Shown piece after piece: positions 7,266 through 7,571 of a DNA stretch of 7,571 nucleotides (positions within the stretch are counted from its first letter, which is position 1; each line of letters opens with the position of its first letter). The stretch comes from Hyphomicrobiales bacterium (GTDB lineage Bacteria; Pseudomonadota; Alphaproteobacteria; Rhizobiales; Devosiaceae), in assembly GCA_028290345.1 (NCBI GenBank), contig JAQGKB010000091.1, positions 1 to 7,571 on the forward strand, read 5' to 3'. The position numbers and the translations under genes were made by a program. The notes beneath the pieces were generated by a model. The model was not told the DNA's origin, searched no databases, and worked only from the letters and a program-made list of their open reading frames with translations.

Positions 7266-7282
7266 AGGCCTTCAGCGTCAAC

Positions 7283-7288
7283 AAGGAG
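7283..7288 (+). promoter_or_regulatory. Ribosome binding site of the DUF3309 gene
   Basis: AAGGAG lies 9 nt before the GTG at 7298 and supports this non-ATG start, from which the family-typical short N-terminus begins directly. Confidence 0.75.
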
Positions 7289-7297
7289 TAAGCAGCC

Positions 7298-7456
7298 GTG
7301 ACCTTGAGCACCATACTTATAATTGTTCTTATTCTTATACTTATAGGCGCATTTCCGAGTTGGGGTTACTCCAGAGGCTGGGGTTACTACCCGTCGGGAA
7401 TCGTTGGAGTTGTGCTCATCGTCATCATCATTCTTGTGCTGATGGGACGAGTCTAG
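7298..7456 (+). CDS. DUF3309 family small membrane protein (GTG start)
   Basis: A 52-aa protein with GTG start and TAG stop. It has two hydrophobic helices, residues about 4-19 (an alternating Leu/Ile stretch) and about 34-50, joined by a Gly/Trp/Tyr-rich turn with WGYSRGWGYYPSG (22-34). The order helix, aromatic-glycine turn with SRGWGY, helix, and final G-R-V is the signature of the DUF3309 family, typically about 50 aa and common in proteobacteria. Its function is not known to me; it should form a helical hairpin in the inner membrane. It probably shares the EcfG-type promoter with the preceding 55-aa gene. Oddity: the first 50 bases after the start codon are only about 34% GC and use ATA for Ile four times, unlike the GC-rich neighbours, apparently because of the Leu/Ile run. 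Confidence 0.85.
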   Translation: MTLSTILIIVLILILIGAFPSWGYSRGWGYYPSGIVGVVLIVIIILVLMGRV

Positions 7457-7502
7457 AGCGCATCAGGCGGGTCCTAGGTTGCCCCCCTTTCGGCCCGCAT
7501 TT

Positions 7503-7536
7503 GGTCACCCCGGTTCCTCAACGGACCGGGGTGACC
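7503..7536 (+). terminator. Perfect 12-bp inverted repeat, probable terminator
   Basis: GGTCACCCCGGT (7503-7514) and ACCGGGGTGACC (7525-7536) are perfect inverted repeats with a 10-nt loop; two more pairs can form inside the loop. It lies 46 nt after the DUF3309 stop. The strong GC-rich stem suits an intrinsic terminator, but what follows is only TCTCT rather than a T-run, and the other strand also lacks one. It may therefore act in both directions, with Rho, or as a 3'-end stabiliser. Confidence 0.6.
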
Positions 7537-7571
7537 TCTCTGGACGCCTGGCCCTAGCCGGCTGGAATGGA
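7537..7571. other. Window end with no supported gene
   Basis: The last 35 bases after the inverted repeat show no supported feature on either strand. On the minus strand a five-codon open stretch ends in TAG at 7554-7556, which could be the tail of a convergent gene, but it is too short to call. Confidence 0.3.

Noticed and set aside
6394..7314. 306-codon minus-strand open frame over the transglutaminase gene and small genes
   Set aside because: It overlaps three supported + strand genes and the EcfG-type promoter, and its composition looks like a reverse-complement artefact.
7318..7323. Perfect TATAAT sequence inside the DUF3309 gene
   Set aside because: It lies in the Leu/Ile coding run with no -35 element at proper spacing; best explained by codon content.
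7168..7557. 129-codon + strand frame across the two small genes
   Set aside because: It runs out of frame through the 55-aa and DUF3309 genes and through the inverted repeat, and has no domain features; the DUF3309 reading is clearly better.
7554..7571. Possible last codons and TAG stop of a convergent minus-strand gene
   Set aside because: Only five codons are visible, so it cannot be told from chance.

Overview
The window is GC-rich (apart from one short AT-rich gene start) and reads as alphaproteobacterial chromosome, most likely Hyphomicrobiales (Mesorhizobium/Devosia-like). Two things point there: the protein families and gene arrangement, and a GGAAC-N17-CGTT promoter, the pattern used by the alphaproteobacterial general-stress sigma factor EcfG. 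The genus assignment is an impression, not a computed result. All recognisable genes lie on the + strand.

Region 1 (1-137) is the 3' end of a GntR-type regulator with an FCD effector domain. Region 2 (228-6993) is a three-gene locus. It begins with a 1112-aa protein joining an N-terminal transglutaminase-like cysteine protease fold to a DUF2126 putative amidoligase (glutamine-synthetase-like). Next is an 800-aa natural fusion of a circularly permuted ATP-grasp enzyme with an alpha-E (DUF403) domain. A stand-alone 292-aa transglutaminase-like protein follows only 12 nt downstream. These families are known from comparative genomics (Iyer, Aravind and colleagues' survey of amidoligases) to travel together and are predicted to make and break amide or peptide bonds on an unknown substrate. 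As far as I know, neither the product nor the reaction has been established. No signal peptide or membrane segment is visible in any of the three, so they should act in the cytoplasm. The first gene is separated from the second by 133 nt containing palindromes directly before an ATG that has no Shine-Dalgarno sequence. The second and third genes look translationally linked.

Region 3 (about 7000-7571) is a separate small unit: an EcfG-type promoter (7019-7044), a 55-aa single-pass membrane protein of unknown family, and a 52-aa DUF3309 two-helix membrane protein that starts with GTG. It ends at a perfect 12-bp inverted repeat (7503-7536), probably a terminator. Both small genes have good ribosome binding sites. 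This unit is probably induced in the general stress response and is functionally independent of the enzyme locus upstream.

The most interesting points are the uncharacterised amide-ligase/transglutaminase locus with its fused ATP-grasp/alpha-E protein and no Anbu-type proteasome gene in view, and the stress-promoter-driven pair of tiny membrane proteins. I saw no RNA genes, mobile elements or CRISPR arrays.
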